A stretch of 64,000 nucleotides of DNA from Micromonospora endolithica (GCF_003626595.1 NZ_RBAK01000003.1:496001-560000), one strand, 5' to 3'; positions 18,145-26,875 are shown, numbered from the stretch's first letter. Numbers and translations are program-made. Notes: a model not told the origin generated them from the sequence alone.

Positions 18145-18152
18145 TGCCGCTC

Positions 18153-20444
18153 ATGGGTGTGTCGCAACGGTTCAAGAGCAAGTTCCGGCGCTTCCTGCAG
18201 CGCCCCGGCACGACGGTGGACCTGGGTCCGCTGGAGAAGCTGCTGCCGGCCATCGAGGCGCGCGAGGAGGAGCTCTCGGCGCTCGACGACGTCGAGCTGA
18301 CCGAGGCCGCCGGCCAGGCCGAGGGCTACACCGAGATCTGCGCGATCGGCCGGGAGGCCGCCCGCCGCGCCCTCGACCAGCGGCCCTACGACGTGCAGCT
18401 GCTCGGCGCGATGGCGCTGCTGTCCGGCAAGGTCGCCGAGATGGCCACCGGTGAGGGCAAGACACTCACCGCCGTCATCGCCGCCTACGGTCACGTGCGG
18501 GTCGGCAACGGCCCGGTGCACGTGCTCACCGTCAACGACTACCTGGCCCGCCGTGACGCGCAGTGGATGGAGCCGGTCTACGCCCTGCTCGGCCTCCGGG
18601 TCGGCTGGGTCAACGAGGCCTCCACCCCGCAGGAGCGGCGCGACGCGTACGCCTGCGACGTCACCTACGTGTCGGTCAGCGAGGCCGGCTTCGACTACCT
18701 GCGCGACCAGCTGGTCACCGACATCGCCGACCGGGTGCAGCCGCCGCTGCGCACCGCGATCGTGGACGAGGCCGACTCGATCCTGATCGACGAGGCCCGG
18801 GTGCCGATGGTCCTGGCCGGCGCGGTGCCCGGCGAACAGGACCCGGTGCACGCCGCCGCCGCCCTGGTGCGCGGGCTGCGCAAGGGCAAGCACTACACCG
18901 TGGCCGAGGACGGCCGCAGCGTCGCCTTCACCTCCGCCGGCCTGGCCGCCGTCGAGGCCAAGCTCGGCGTCGACCTCTACGACGAGGAGCAGGTCGCGCA
19001 GCTCTCCGCGGTGAACGTGGCGCTGCACGCGCACGCCCTGCTGCACCGCGACGTCGACTACATCGTGCGCGACGGCTCGGTGGAGCTGATCGACGAGATG
19101 CGGGGCCGGGTGGCCCAGCGCCGCCGCTGGCCGGACGGGCTCCAGGCGGCGGTGGAGGCCAAGGAGGGGCTGGACGCGACCTCCGAGGGCGAGGTGCTCG
19201 GCACCATCGCCGTGCAGGCGTACGTCGGGCTCTACCCGAAGGTGTGCGGCATGACGGCGACCGCGGTGCTGGTCGGCGACCAGCTGCGTGAGTTCTTCGG
19301 CCTGGAGGTGGCGGTCATCCCGCCGAACACCCCGTGCGTGCGGGAGGACGAGCAGGACCGCATCTACGCCACCCTCGCCGAGAAGGAGGAGGCGCTGGTC
19401 GACGAGATCAAGCGCCACCACGAGCGGGGCCGTCCGGTGCTGGTCGGCACCCTGGACGTCAAGGAGTCCGAGGGGCTGGCCGCGGCGCTCGGTGCGGCCG
19501 GGGTGCCGAGCGTGGTGCTCAACGCCAAGAACGACGACGAGGAGGCGGCGATCATCGCCGAGGCCGGCGCGTACGGCGCGGTCACCGTCTCCACCCAGAT
19601 GGCCGGCCGGGGCGTGGACATCCGGCTGGGCGGCAGCGACGGCGCCGACCGGGACCGGGTGGCCGAGCTGGACGGCCTCTATGTGATCGGCAGCGGCCGG
19701 CACGACAGCCGCCGGGTCGACGACCAGTTGCGGGGCCGGGCCGGGCGGCAGGGCGACCCGGGCGGGTCGGTCTTCTTCGTCAGCCTGGAGGACGACCTGG
19801 TCGCCCGGCACGCCGGCGACACGGTGCCGGCCTCGCCCCGGATGAACGCCGACGGTCTGGTCACCGACCCGCAGGTCGACTACGCGGTGGAGCACGCCCA
19901 GCGGGTCGCCGAGGGCGTCAACCACGAGATCCACCGCAACACCTGGCGCTACAGCGTGGTGATCGAGCAGCAGCGCAAGGCCCTCGCGGAGCGCCGCGAG
20001 CGGCTGCTCACCAGCGACGTCGCCGCGCTGATGCTGCTGGACCGGGTGCCCGACAAGGCCGGCGAGATGGACGAGGACCTGCTGGCCCGGGTGGCCCGGA
20101 CGATCGCGCTGCACCACCTGGACCGGCTGTGGGCCGAGCACCTGGCCGAGCTGTCCGAGGTCCGCGAGGGCGTGCACCTGCGGGCGTTGGGCCGGCTCGA
20201 CCCGCTGGACGAGTTCCACCGGGCGGCGGTGCCGGCGTTCAACGACCTCGTGCCGGAGATCGAGCGGCGGACCATCGCCACGTTCACCGAGACCGAGTTC
20301 GACGAGGACTGGGAGCCGGACCAGGCCCAGCTGGTGCGGCCCAGCGCCACCTGGACCTACCTGGTGCACGACAACCCGTTCGGCTCGGAGCTGGACCGCC
20401 TGATCGCCTCGGTCGGCCGGCGTCTGAGCGCCGCCCCGCGCTGA
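18153..20444 (+). CDS. secA2: accessory Sec system translocase SecA2
   Basis: The product is 763 aa, about 140-200 residues shorter than housekeeping SecA. Walker A is MATGEGKTLT (about 97-106), followed by the DEAD-box VDEADSIL near 205. The helicase end of the motor has STQMAGRGVDIRLGG and QLRGRAGRQGDPG, as in SecA proteins. The C-terminal zinc-binding tail of SecA1 is absent. SecA2 exports a small set of proteins in actinobacteria. ATG 18153 is chosen; TTG 18144 and GTG 18159 are also in frame. The neighbouring ABC exporter is on the same strand; a functional link is only a possibility. Confidence 0.92.
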   Translation: MGVSQRFKSKFRRFLQRPGTTVDLGPLEKLLPAIEAREEELSALDDVELTEAAGQAEGYTEICAIGREAARRALDQRPYDVQLLGAMALLSGKVAEMATGEGKTLTAVIAAYGHVRVGNGPVHVLTVNDYLARRDAQWMEPVYALLGLRVGWVNEASTPQERRDAYACDVTYVSVSEAGFDYLRDQLVTDIADRVQPPLRTAIVDEADSILIDEARVPMVLAGAVPGEQDPVHAAAALVRGLRKGKHYTVAEDGRSVAFTSAGLAAVEAKLGVDLYDEEQVAQLSAVNVALHAHALLHRDVDYIVRDGSVELIDEMRGRVAQRRRWPDGLQAAVEAKEGLDATSEGEVLGTIAVQAYVGLYPKVCGMTATAVLVGDQLREFFGLEVAVIPPNTPCVREDEQDRIYATLAEKEEALVDEIKRHHERGRPVLVGTLDVKESEGLAAALGAAGVPSVVLNAKNDDEEAAIIAEAGAYGAVTVSTQMAGRGVDIRLGGSDGADRDRVAELDGLYVIGSGRHDSRRVDDQLRGRAGRQGDPGGSVFFVSLEDDLVARHAGDTVPASPRMNADGLVTDPQVDYAVEHAQRVAEGVNHEIHRNTWRYSVVIEQQRKALAERRERLLTSDVAALMLLDRVPDKAGEMDEDLLARVARTIALHHLDRLWAEHLAELSEVREGVHLRALGRLDPLDEFHRAAVPAFNDLVPEIERRTIATFTETEFDEDWEPDQAQLVRPSATWTYLVHDNPFGSELDRLIASVGRRLSAAPR

Positions 20445-20510
20445 GCCCGACCCGCTGCTCCGCCCGCCCCTCCCGCCCCGTACCGGGGACGGGAGGGGCC
20501 TGCACGCGCC

Positions 20511-20536
20511 GTTTCGACCCCACGTGTCGCGGGTAG
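20511..20536 (+). promoter_or_regulatory. SigB/SigF-type promoter of the GAF/ANTAR gene
   Basis: GTTT (20511-20514), 16 nt, GGGTAG (20531-20536), 106 bp before the start. It is closely similar in sequence to the site at 21391, sharing GTTTCGNCCCAC. Confidence 0.7.
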
Positions 20537-20642
20537 TAGGGCGGGTCCGGAGAATCGGCAGAGTGCGGAGGATGACGCGGGTGACGACACCGGTTGCGCG
20601 TACGACGGCGTACGTGGGGGCCATGGTGGGAGCTGCGGACCG

Positions 20643-21383
20643 GTGAACCTGGACACGCGGGACCCGGCGGTGGAGACGCTGGGCGTGCTGGAGACGGCCG
20701 CCCTGCTCCGGGAGCTGACCGCCGGTCTGATCGCCGTCGTCGACTTCGACGAGGCGCTGGACGCCCTGGTCCGGATCTCACGCGACGCGGTGGCCGGGGT
20801 CAGCTGGTGCGGGTTCACCGCCCTACGGGCCGGTGAGCCGGCCGGGGTGGCCGCCTCCGACGCCCGGCTCGCCGGGTTGGACGACCTGCGGCACGGCCCG
20901 GACTCGCCGGCGATGGACGCGATCCGCCGCCGCGAGATGATCCTCTCTGAGCACCTGGGCCGGGAGACGCGCTGGCCGGCCTGGACCGGGCGGGCCCGCG
21001 ACTTCGGGGTGCAGGGCGTGATCTCCGCGCCGGTCGACGTGGACGAGCAGGTGATCGGTGCGATCAACCTGTACGCGGCGGGCACCGACGTGCTCACCCC
21101 GCGGCACCAGTTGACCGCGATGCTCCTGGCCGAGCACGCCGGCCTGTTGCTGGCCGCGGTGCGGGACCGGGCCCGGGTGGCCGCGCAGGCCGGCGAACGG
21201 GACGCGGCGCTGCTCGCCGAGGGTGTGGTGGGGCAGGCGGTGGGTGTGATCATGACCCAGCGTGGCTGCCCGCCGCAGGAGGCCCTGCAGGTGTTGCGCG
21301 GGGCCGCCTCGGCGCTGTCCATCCCGCTGCGTGAGGTCGCCGAGCGGCTGGTCAGCACGGTGTCCCGTGCCCGGGACAGCTGA
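20643..21383 (+). CDS. GAF and ANTAR domain-containing regulator
   Basis: The product is 246 aa from GTG 20643. Residues about 20-175 form a GAF sensor domain (WCGFTALRAGEPAGVAASD, GVQGVISAPVDVDEQVIGAINLYA). Residues about 190-246 form an ANTAR RNA-binding domain (EGVVGQAVGVIMTQRGCPPQEALQVL). ANTAR proteins bind paired RNA hairpins and prevent premature termination; GAF input may be a small ligand or redox signal. Stand-alone GAF-ANTAR proteins are abundant in actinomycetes. The GTTT-N16-GGGTAG site upstream suggests it belongs to a stress-sigma regulon. Confidence 0.9.
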   Translation: MNLDTRDPAVETLGVLETAALLRELTAGLIAVVDFDEALDALVRISRDAVAGVSWCGFTALRAGEPAGVAASDARLAGLDDLRHGPDSPAMDAIRRREMILSEHLGRETRWPAWTGRARDFGVQGVISAPVDVDEQVIGAINLYAAGTDVLTPRHQLTAMLLAEHAGLLLAAVRDRARVAAQAGERDAALLAEGVVGQAVGVIMTQRGCPPQEALQVLRGAASALSIPLREVAERLVSTVSRARDS

Positions 21384-21390
21384 GCGTGTC

Positions 21391-21416
21391 GTTTCGTCCC
21401 ACTGGCGCTCGGGTAG
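21391..21416 (+). promoter_or_regulatory. SigB/SigF-type promoter of the DUF2231 gene
   Basis: GTTT (21391-21394), 16 nt, GGGTAG (21411-21416), 40 bp before ATG 21457 and only 8 nt after the preceding stop. Confidence 0.7.
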
Positions 21417-21456
21417 CACCCTGGACGGGTGAGCTGAGCCGACCTGGGGGGAAACG

Positions 21457-21957
21457 ATGCAGAGCCGACTGCGGGTGCAGGGCCATCCGATCCAACCGAT
21501 GCTGGTGACGTTCCCGTTCGGCCTCTTCGTGAGTGCCGCGCTGTTCGACCTGACCGACGTGCTGGGCGGGCCGGCCTTCCTCGGCGAGGTGGGCTACTGG
21601 ACGTCGGTGGCCGCGCTGGTGGCCGCCGCGCTCACCACCGTCGCCGGGATGGTGGACCTGTGGGACTCCCCGGGCGACGCCACCCGCCGTACGGCGGTGA
21701 CGTTCAACCTGGTGAACGCGGCGATGGCCGGGCTGTTCCTGGTGGCCTGCCTGATCCGCGCGGACGCGCCGCAGCGGGGCGCCACCGGCGTGCTGCTCGC
21801 CGTGGAGCTGGTCGCGCTGGCCGTCGGCGCGCTCGGGGTGGGCCTGGGGGCCCGGCTGATGCGGGAGTTCGAGGCCGGCCGGGTCGAGGCCGGCACCTTC
21901 GACGCCCTGCGCGGTGTCGGCGGGGCGACCGTGGAGATCGTGCGCCCCCGCCCCTGA
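21457..21957 (+). CDS. DUF2231 family membrane protein
   Basis: The product is 166 aa with four hydrophobic segments near residues 20-37, 48-66, 85-100 and 112-132. The N-terminal motif GHPIQPMLVTFPFGLFV is diagnostic of DUF2231, whose members are small integral membrane proteins of unknown function. Ribosome-binding site GGGGGGAAACG precedes ATG 21457. It has its own GTTT-N16-GGGTAG promoter, so it is probably induced with the other stress genes in the window rather than read through from the GAF/ANTAR gene. Confidence 0.85.
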   Translation: MQSRLRVQGHPIQPMLVTFPFGLFVSAALFDLTDVLGGPAFLGEVGYWTSVAALVAAALTTVAGMVDLWDSPGDATRRTAVTFNLVNAAMAGLFLVACLIRADAPQRGATGVLLAVELVALAVGALGVGLGARLMREFEAGRVEAGTFDALRGVGGATVEIVRPRP

Positions 21958-22027
21958 CCGCGCCGCGCCGGGCCGACCGGGAACCCGGTCTCCCGGCTTC
22001 GCCGTGGCGGAGCACCGGGCGCGCCGT

Positions 22028-22978
22028 TCAGGAGTGTGCCTCGGCGTGGTGGTCGGCGAGCACGTCGGCGCCGAAGTCGCTGGCCGGGCGGCGCAGCACG
22101 GTGTGCGCGTGGTTGCCGTCGTCGGTGGTGTTGTCGTACTCGATCAGCAGGTCGTCGCCCTGCACCCGGTAGTAGTGGCGCTGCCCGGGACCGGTCGGGC
22201 CGGCCCAGGCGAAGTGCAGCCGCCCGCCGCCGAGCCGGCGGGCCTCCCGCGCGGCCAGGGCGGGCGGGAGCCGGTCCAGGTAGAGCGCGACGAGCTGGTC
22301 CACCAGGGCCCGGGCGCCGGGTCCGAGCCGGTCGGCGGCCACGCCGAGCGGTTCCAGCGGGGCGTGCACCCGGGCCCGGGTGGCGCTGATGATGTCGCCG
22401 GGCGCCTCGTCGGCGACGACGGCGGCGGCGCGTCCGGCGGGGCCCATCGCGTCCAGCAGGGCGCGGCCCAGGTCCTCCTCGATCCCGAGCGGCCGGGACA
22501 CCGGGCGGCCCGCGTACCGGACGGCGGCCGGGTTGGCGCCGAAGAAGACCGGCGCGGGGGAGACCTGGTCGTCGACGACGGTCATGCTCACCGACAGGTG
22601 GTGCCCCTCCACCCGCCACGCCCACGCGTCGTCCCGGGCCGGGTCGCCGAAGACGGCCACCCAGTAGTCGCCGCTGTGTCGTCCCCGCCGCCACCCCTCG
22701 GCGCGGTCGAGCACCTCCTCCAACGCGACGATGGCCATCGCCTGGGCGTACGCCGACGGGCTCAGCGCCGTTGCCAGCAGCCGGTGCGCGGCCTTGCGCC
22801 CGGCGCGGTCCAGGTCGGCGAGGCAGACCCCGGGCCGGGGCCGGGGCCGGTACTCCAGCCAGCGCCGCGCGGCGTCGTCGTCGAACCGGTGCGCGGCCCC
22901 GGCCCGGGCCGGCGCGGTCAGCGCGGCGAGGAACGCCGTGCCGGCGGTGCGCATCTGCTCGGCTACCGGATCGTCCAC
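22028..22978 (-). CDS. DUF3500 family protein
   Basis: The product is 316 aa from GTG 22978; the start is not well fixed because AGGGG lies only 2 nt before it. Segments DYWVAVFGDPARDDAWAWRV (about 125-144) and EGHHLSVSMTVVDDQVSPAP, and the C-terminal HFAWAGPTGPGQRHYYRVQG and IEYDNTTDDGNHAHTV, match the DUF3500 family. Many members are secreted, but no signal peptide is seen here. Function is unknown; the conserved His- and Asp-rich C-terminal block suggests a metal-dependent activity (inference). The ankyrin gene upstream is on the same strand. Confidence 0.8.
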   Translation of the reverse strand: MDDPVAEQMRTAGTAFLAALTAPARAGAAHRFDDDAARRWLEYRPRPRPGVCLADLDRAGRKAAHRLLATALSPSAYAQAMAIVALEEVLDRAEGWRRGRHSGDYWVAVFGDPARDDAWAWRVEGHHLSVSMTVVDDQVSPAPVFFGANPAAVRYAGRPVSRPLGIEEDLGRALLDAMGPAGRAAAVVADEAPGDIISATRARVHAPLEPLGVAADRLGPGARALVDQLVALYLDRLPPALAAREARRLGGGRLHFAWAGPTGPGQRHYYRVQGDDLLIEYDNTTDDGNHAHTVLRRPASDFGADVLADHHAEAHS

Positions 22979-23025
22979 CGCCCCTGTATACCCGCCGTGG
23001 CCGACGCCGCCCGCCCGAGGGCCGT

Positions 23026-23427
23026 TCAGTCGGTCGGTGCCGCGGTGAGCAGCGCGAGCATCTCCGGCAGGTCGAAGAACCGGGCGGTCTCCACCGCCGA
23101 CGGGTTGCCGTGCGCCGGGTCGGCGCCCGCGGCGAGCAGGGCCCGGACCGCCTCGGCGTCGCGCCGGAAGACCGCCGCGGCCAGGGCGGTCTGCCCGCGA
23201 TCGTTGGTCCGGGCGTGGTCGGCGCCACGCGCCAGCAGCGCGGCGACGGTGTCCGGGTGGGCGTGGTACGCGGCCAGGATCAGCAGCGAGTCGCCCTTGT
23301 CGTTGGTCAGGTTGACCGGCAGCCCGGCGTCGACCTGTCCGGCCAGTTCCTCGGTCGCGCCCGCGCGGGCCAGGTCGAACATCCGGTGCGCGAAGGCCAC
23401 CGTCTCGGCGTCGAGTTCTGCGCTCAC
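23026..23427 (-). CDS. small ankyrin-repeat protein
   Basis: The product is 133 aa from GTG 23427, with a TAGCCT hexamer 6 nt upstream on the minus strand and no ribosome-binding site. About three ankyrin units are visible, e.g. NDKGDSLLILAAYHAHPDTV, NDRGQTALAAAVFRRDAEAV and a weaker one at the C-terminus. Such small soluble ankyrin proteins are common in actinomycetes and sometimes bind catalases or other partners. No partner is evident here. Confidence 0.88.
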   Translation of the reverse strand: MSAELDAETVAFAHRMFDLARAGATEELAGQVDAGLPVNLTNDKGDSLLILAAYHAHPDTVAALLARGADHARTNDRGQTALAAAVFRRDAEAVRALLAAGADPAHGNPSAVETARFFDLPEMLALLTAAPTD

Positions 23428-23433
23428 CGGTCC

Positions 23434-23439
23434 AGGCTA
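23434..23439 (-). promoter_or_regulatory. TAGCCT -10-like hexamer for leaderless ankyrin mRNA
   Basis: On the minus strand, TAGCCT lies 6 nt before GTG 23427. Confidence 0.4.
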
Positions 23440-23498
23440 GTCGTGGCCGGGACGGGCCGTCGCGACACACCCCGTCCCACCATGCGGATAAGCCTACT

Positions 23499-23513
23499 AA
23501 ACCTATAGGATTT
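23499..23513. promoter_or_regulatory. palindromic operator candidate upstream of cysteine dioxygenase
   Basis: AAACCTATAGGATTT contains the perfect 8-bp palindrome CCTATAGG (23502-23509). It lies in an unusually A+T-rich tract (23486-23522), 50 bp upstream of the cysteine dioxygenase start. It is probably a regulator site or overlaps the promoter. The regulator is not identified. Confidence 0.5.
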
Positions 23514-23563
23514 ACCGTCTAAGCTCGGTACGGACCTGCCGCCGCACGACGAGGACCACCCGC

Positions 23564-24013
23564 ATGCACCTGCCCGAGCCCGACCTGCTGGCCGTCGCCC
23601 GCCGCCACACCGACCCGGCGAGCTGGCCGGTGCCGCTGTGTTTCGATCCCGCCCAGCGCTGGTACGCCCGGCTCGGCGCGGACGCCGACCACGAGGTCTG
23701 GGCACTGAGCTGGCTGCCCGGACAGGGCACCGACCTGCACGACCACGGCGGCTCGTCGGGCGCGTTCCTGGTCCTCGCCGGTGCGCTCACCGAGGAGACG
23801 GTCAGCGGCGGTCGGCTGCGCCCGCACCGGCTCGCGGCCGGCACCGGCCGTCGCTTCGGCGCTCGGCACGTGCACGTGGTGACCAACCGCGACGCCGCGC
23901 CCGCGGTCAGCGTCCACGTCTACCGGCCGGCGCTGCGCCGGATGACCCGCTACCTGCTCGCCGACGGGCGCCTGCGCGCCGCCGAGGTGGCCGAGGCCGG
24001 CACGGCCTGGTGA
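23564..24013 (+). CDS. cysteine dioxygenase family protein (cupin)
   Basis: The product is 149 aa. The cupin motif DLHDHGGSSGAF supplies His59 and His61, and a later ARHVHVVTN supplies the third metal His (about 102-104), giving the 3-His iron site of thiol dioxygenases. It would oxidise cysteine, or a related thiol, to the sulfinate. Bacterial members are usually 150-200 aa, so this is complete. It is followed 35 nt later by a rhodanese gene; the pair suggests cysteine or sulfane-sulfur catabolism. A CCTATAGG palindrome lies upstream. Confidence 0.88.
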   Translation: MHLPEPDLLAVARRHTDPASWPVPLCFDPAQRWYARLGADADHEVWALSWLPGQGTDLHDHGGSSGAFLVLAGALTEETVSGGRLRPHRLAAGTGRRFGARHVHVVTNRDAAPAVSVHVYRPALRRMTRYLLADGRLRAAEVAEAGTAW

Positions 24014-24048
24014 GAAGAACGCTCCGCCCTGTCCCGGAAGGAACGACG

Positions 24049-24540
24049 ATGTCCCTGATCACCACCCCCGCCGTCGGCCGCCCCGCCCCGCCGCCCGGCT
24101 CCCGGGGAATCGACGAGATCCTGGCCGCCGCCCGGGCGCGGCTGGACCGGCTCGACCCGGAGCAGGCGCACGTCGCGTACCGCCGGGGCGCGGTGCTGGT
24201 CGACATCCGCCCGGCCGCCCAGCGGGCCGCGCACGGCATCGTGCCGGGTTGCCTCACGGTGGAACGCAACGTCCTGGAGTGGCGGTTCGACCCCCGCTGT
24301 CCGGCCCGCCTGCCGCTCGCCGACTCCTACGACCTGCCGGTCGTCGTGCTCTGCCAGGAGGGCTACACCTCGTCGTTGGCCGCCGCCGCCCTGCGCGACC
24401 TGGGCCTGCACCGGGCCACCGACGTCGTCGGCGGATTCGCCTCCTGGCGGATCGCCGGTCTGCCCACCCTCGGCCCCACCCCGCCGGTCCGTCCGTCCAC
24501 CCTCGCGCCGCCGGTGACCGCCGGCCGGCCGTCACGCTGA
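24049..24540 (+). CDS. rhodanese-like sulfurtransferase domain protein
   Basis: The product is 163 aa from ATG 24049 with GGAAGGA upstream. A single rhodanese domain spans about 35-140: the start [19 protein letters not shown] has the CH2A signature, and the active-site loop is CQEGYTSS with Cys102. The last 25 residues are Pro/Thr-rich and probably disordered. It would transfer sulfane sulfur to a thiol acceptor. It is in an apparent operon with cysteine dioxygenase upstream and a winged-helix gene 49 nt downstream. Confidence 0.9.
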   Translation: MSLITTPAVGRPAPPPGSRGIDEILAAARARLDRLDPEQAHVAYRRGAVLVDIRPAAQRAAHGIVPGCLTVERNVLEWRFDPRCPARLPLADSYDLPVVVLCQEGYTSSLAAAALRDLGLHRATDVVGGFASWRIAGLPTLGPTPPVRPSTLAPPVTAGRPSR

Positions 24541-24589
24541 CCGTCGCGCTGCACCGGGCGCGGCGGCACCCGCCGCCACAGGAGGCCAC

Positions 24590-25171
24590 ATGTCCGTCGT
24601 CGCCATCCCCTTCCGCCCGTACCGGTCCGCCGGTCGACCGCGGGAGGCACGCCCGCCGATCGCCGACGCCGTCGGCCGGCCGGCCGCGCCGACGCTGACC
24701 ATCACCGTCGACCTCGCTCCCGGCCCGGTCAGTCCCCGGGTGACGCGCCTGCTGGACCTGCTCGGCGAACTGGCCGAGACGGGGGAGGGCCGGCTGCGCC
24801 CGGCGGCGGCCGACCGGGCACCGGCGGTCGCCGAGCCGGCGCCACCGCCCGCGCAGCCGGTCGACCCGCGGGCGGTGTGCATCCTGGCCGGCACCCGGGT
24901 CGTCCGCCAGGGCGGCCGGGCGGTCCGGCTGACCCGGATCGAGTACGACCTGCTGCTGTTCCTGGCCCAGCGACCGCACCGGGTCTTCACCCGGCTGCAA
25001 CTGCTGACCGGCGTCTGGGGGTACGAGCACGCCGTGGCTCGCACGGTAGACGTGCACGTACGCCGGCTGCGCGCCAAGCTCGGCGCCGACCTGCCGGTGG
25101 TGACCACGGTGTACGGGGTCGGCTACCGTCTCGCCGACGATGCTCTGGTGGAGATCGACCAGACCCGCTGA
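24590..25171 (+). CDS. orphan OmpR/PhoB-type winged-helix DNA-binding protein (copy 1)
   Basis: The product is 193 aa. The C-terminal 95 residues are a PhoB-type winged helix: [20 protein letters not shown], the recognition region [16 protein letters not shown], and the hairpin [12 protein letters not shown]. There is no receiver domain. The N-terminal half is a Pro/Ala-rich region with a short beta-alpha element, [11 protein letters not shown] followed by [18 protein letters not shown] paralogue of the same layout starts at 25566. It follows the cysteine dioxygenase and rhodanese genes and may regulate them (inference). Control without phosphorylation would need another signal input. Confidence 0.85.
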   Translation: MSVVAIPFRPYRSAGRPREARPPIADAVGRPAAPTLTITVDLAPGPVSPRVTRLLDLLGELAETGEGRLRPAAADRAPAVAEPAPPPAQPVDPRAVCILAGTRVVRQGGRAVRLTRIEYDLLLFLAQRPHRVFTRLQLLTGVWGYEHAVARTVDVHVRRLRAKLGADLPVVTTVYGVGYRLADDALVEIDQTR

Positions 25172-25565
25172 ATCGCCCCCCGGCCACCGCCCGCGCACCC
25201 GCCGCCGTCCGCCGCCCCAGGCGGGCGGCGGTGTCCCGCGTCTGTCCCGCCATCGGTACGGCCGTCCGGCCTGGGAGCGTGCCCGGTGGCCGCCAACTGG
25301 GCATGAATCACGTCGTTCCGACACGCTGTGTCGATCCGGACGACCAATATGAACCGGGCGGGCACCCCCCGTATCGGGTCAACTCGACGGCTCTGCTGTA
25401 ATCATCAGGCTTCGTACGCAGAGCGAGCGTCTGGCTCCGATGTGTTCGTCAATTGTCACATTCATGCAACGCAGCCGCCCCTTGACCCTCGCACAGCCGC
25501 CGGGAAGCATCGATGAAGCGGCGTCCCGGGCCGTGGGGAGTAACCCGGATCAGCCAAGGAGGACC
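25172..25565. other. 394-bp spacer between the two winged-helix paralogues
   Basis: I see no gene or RNA here. The first 170 bp are very G+C-rich. The stretch 25345-25475 is comparatively A+T-rich and probably holds the promoter of the second winged-helix gene, but I cannot fix its -35 and -10. AAGGAGG at 25557-25563 is a strong ribosome-binding site for ATG 25566. Confidence 0.5.
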
Positions 25566-26168
25566 ATGTCGGTCAGCCCCGCTTCGTCGCGCGCCGGATG
25601 GCATACGTCCCAGCCCGCTGTTCCCGGTAGACCCCCCGGCGGTCAACGCCGGCCGGTGAACACCGCCGCACCGATGCTCACCGTCACGTTGAACATCCCG
25701 CTCGCCTGTGAGGAGTCCCTCACGCCGCCGGCGCGGCGGCTGCTCGAAGCCGCCCGGGAGATGCTGGAGGGCGGTGAGGGCACGATCACCGCGACCGCCG
25801 TCGACCGCCGCCCGGACCCGGTCCCGGCCGGCCGGTCCCCGTCCCGGTCGCTGGCGCCCACCATCCCCGTCCTGCACATCCTCGCCGCCTCCCGCTCGGT
25901 GCTGCGCGACGGCGAGCCACTGCCGTTGACCCGGCTGGAGTTCGACCTCCTGCTGCACCTGGTCGCGCACCCGCGCCGGGTGTTCACCCGGCTGCAACTG
26001 CTCAACGCGGTGTGGGGCTACGAGCACGCCGGGGTGCGGACGGTGGACGTGCACGTACGCCGGCTGCGCGGCAAGGTCGGCGTGGACGTCCCCCTGGTGA
26101 CCACCGTCTACGGGGTCGGCTACCGGCTCGCCGACGACGCCCGGGTCACCATCGACCGCACCGGCTGA
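25566..26168 (+). CDS. orphan OmpR/PhoB-type winged-helix DNA-binding protein (copy 2)
   Basis: The product is 200 aa, starting at ATG 25566 after AAGGAGG. It has the same plan as the protein at 24590: a short N-terminal beta-alpha element (MLTVTLNIPLACEESL, then ARRLLEAAREMLEGGEG) and a C-terminal PhoB-type winged helix ([48 protein letters not shown]). No receiver domain is present. The two recognition helices differ in only a few residues, so the paralogues may bind similar sites. They probably arose by local duplication. Confidence 0.87.
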   Translation: MSVSPASSRAGWHTSQPAVPGRPPGGQRRPVNTAAPMLTVTLNIPLACEESLTPPARRLLEAAREMLEGGEGTITATAVDRRPDPVPAGRSPSRSLAPTIPVLHILAASRSVLRDGEPLPLTRLEFDLLLHLVAHPRRVFTRLQLLNAVWGYEHAGVRTVDVHVRRLRGKVGVDVPLVTTVYGVGYRLADDARVTIDRTG

Positions 26169-26217
26169 CCCACCGGCCCGCCGGCGGTCACGCGGGCCGG
26201 CCGGGCACGATGGTCGG

Positions 26218-26856
26218 ATGCGCGTACGTCCCGTCTCCCCGGACCTGCTGGTGGCCGAGCTGACCGACCGGCTCGCCGGCACCGATCCGGCGGGCCGGCT
26301 GCGGGTGGCGATCGACGGCGCGCCGGCGGCCGAGCCGGCCGCGTTGGCCGCCGCGCTGGTCGACCCGCTGCGCGCCCGGAGCCGGCCGGCGCTGCACGTC
26401 CGCGCGGACGACTTCCTGCGCCCCGCCTCGGTACGCCTGGAGTACGGCCGCACCAATCCGGACGCCTACTACGACGGGTGGGTCGACGAGGCGGGACTGC
26501 GCCGTGAGGTGCTCGACCCGGCCGGGCCGGGCGGCAACGGGCGGGTGCTGCCGTCGCTGTGGGACGCGCGGGCCGACCGGGCCAGCCGGGCCGCCTACGT
26601 CGAGCTGCCGCCCGGCGGCGTGCTGCTGGTCAGTGGCGCCCTGCTGCTCGGCGGCGGACTGCCGTTCGACGTCACGGTGCACCTGGACGTCTCCCCGGCC
26701 GCGCTGGCCCGACGCACCGGGCCGGCCCAGGAGTGGACCCTGCCGGCCTTCGCCCGGTACGCCGCGGAGGTCGCTCCGGCCACCTTCGCCGACGTCGTCG
26801 TCCGCCTCGACGACCCCCGGCACCCGGCGGTCGTGGAGGTCGCGGCGGCGGACTGA
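26218..26856 (+). CDS. uridine-kinase-like protein with degenerate P-loop
   Basis: The product is 212 aa. The fold resembles the uridine kinase-like P-loop proteins of actinomycetes: RADDFLRPASVRLEYGRTNPDAYYDGWVD near 62-90, and a late PAFARYAAEVAP segment. However, the expected G-X4-GK-S/T at the N-terminus reads VAIDGAPAAEPAALAAAL, so the Walker A Lys and Ser/Thr are missing. It is therefore probably inactive as a kinase or has a changed role. The TraR/DksA gene downstream has its own promoter starting 20 bp after this stop. Confidence 0.7.
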   Translation: MRVRPVSPDLLVAELTDRLAGTDPAGRLRVAIDGAPAAEPAALAAALVDPLRARSRPALHVRADDFLRPASVRLEYGRTNPDAYYDGWVDEAGLRREVLDPAGPGGNGRVLPSLWDARADRASRAAYVELPPGGVLLVSGALLLGGGLPFDVTVHLDVSPAALARRTGPAQEWTLPAFARYAAEVAPATFADVVVRLDDPRHPAVVEVAAAD

Positions 26857-26875
26857 GAAACGGCCGGGCCGGCCG

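Noticed and set aside
15996..20624. 1542-codon open frame on the minus strand opposite the ABC exporter and secA2
   Set aside because: It is antisense to three well-supported genes and its composition (long runs of R, G, H, Q and P without domain patterns) is the mirror of high-GC codon bias.
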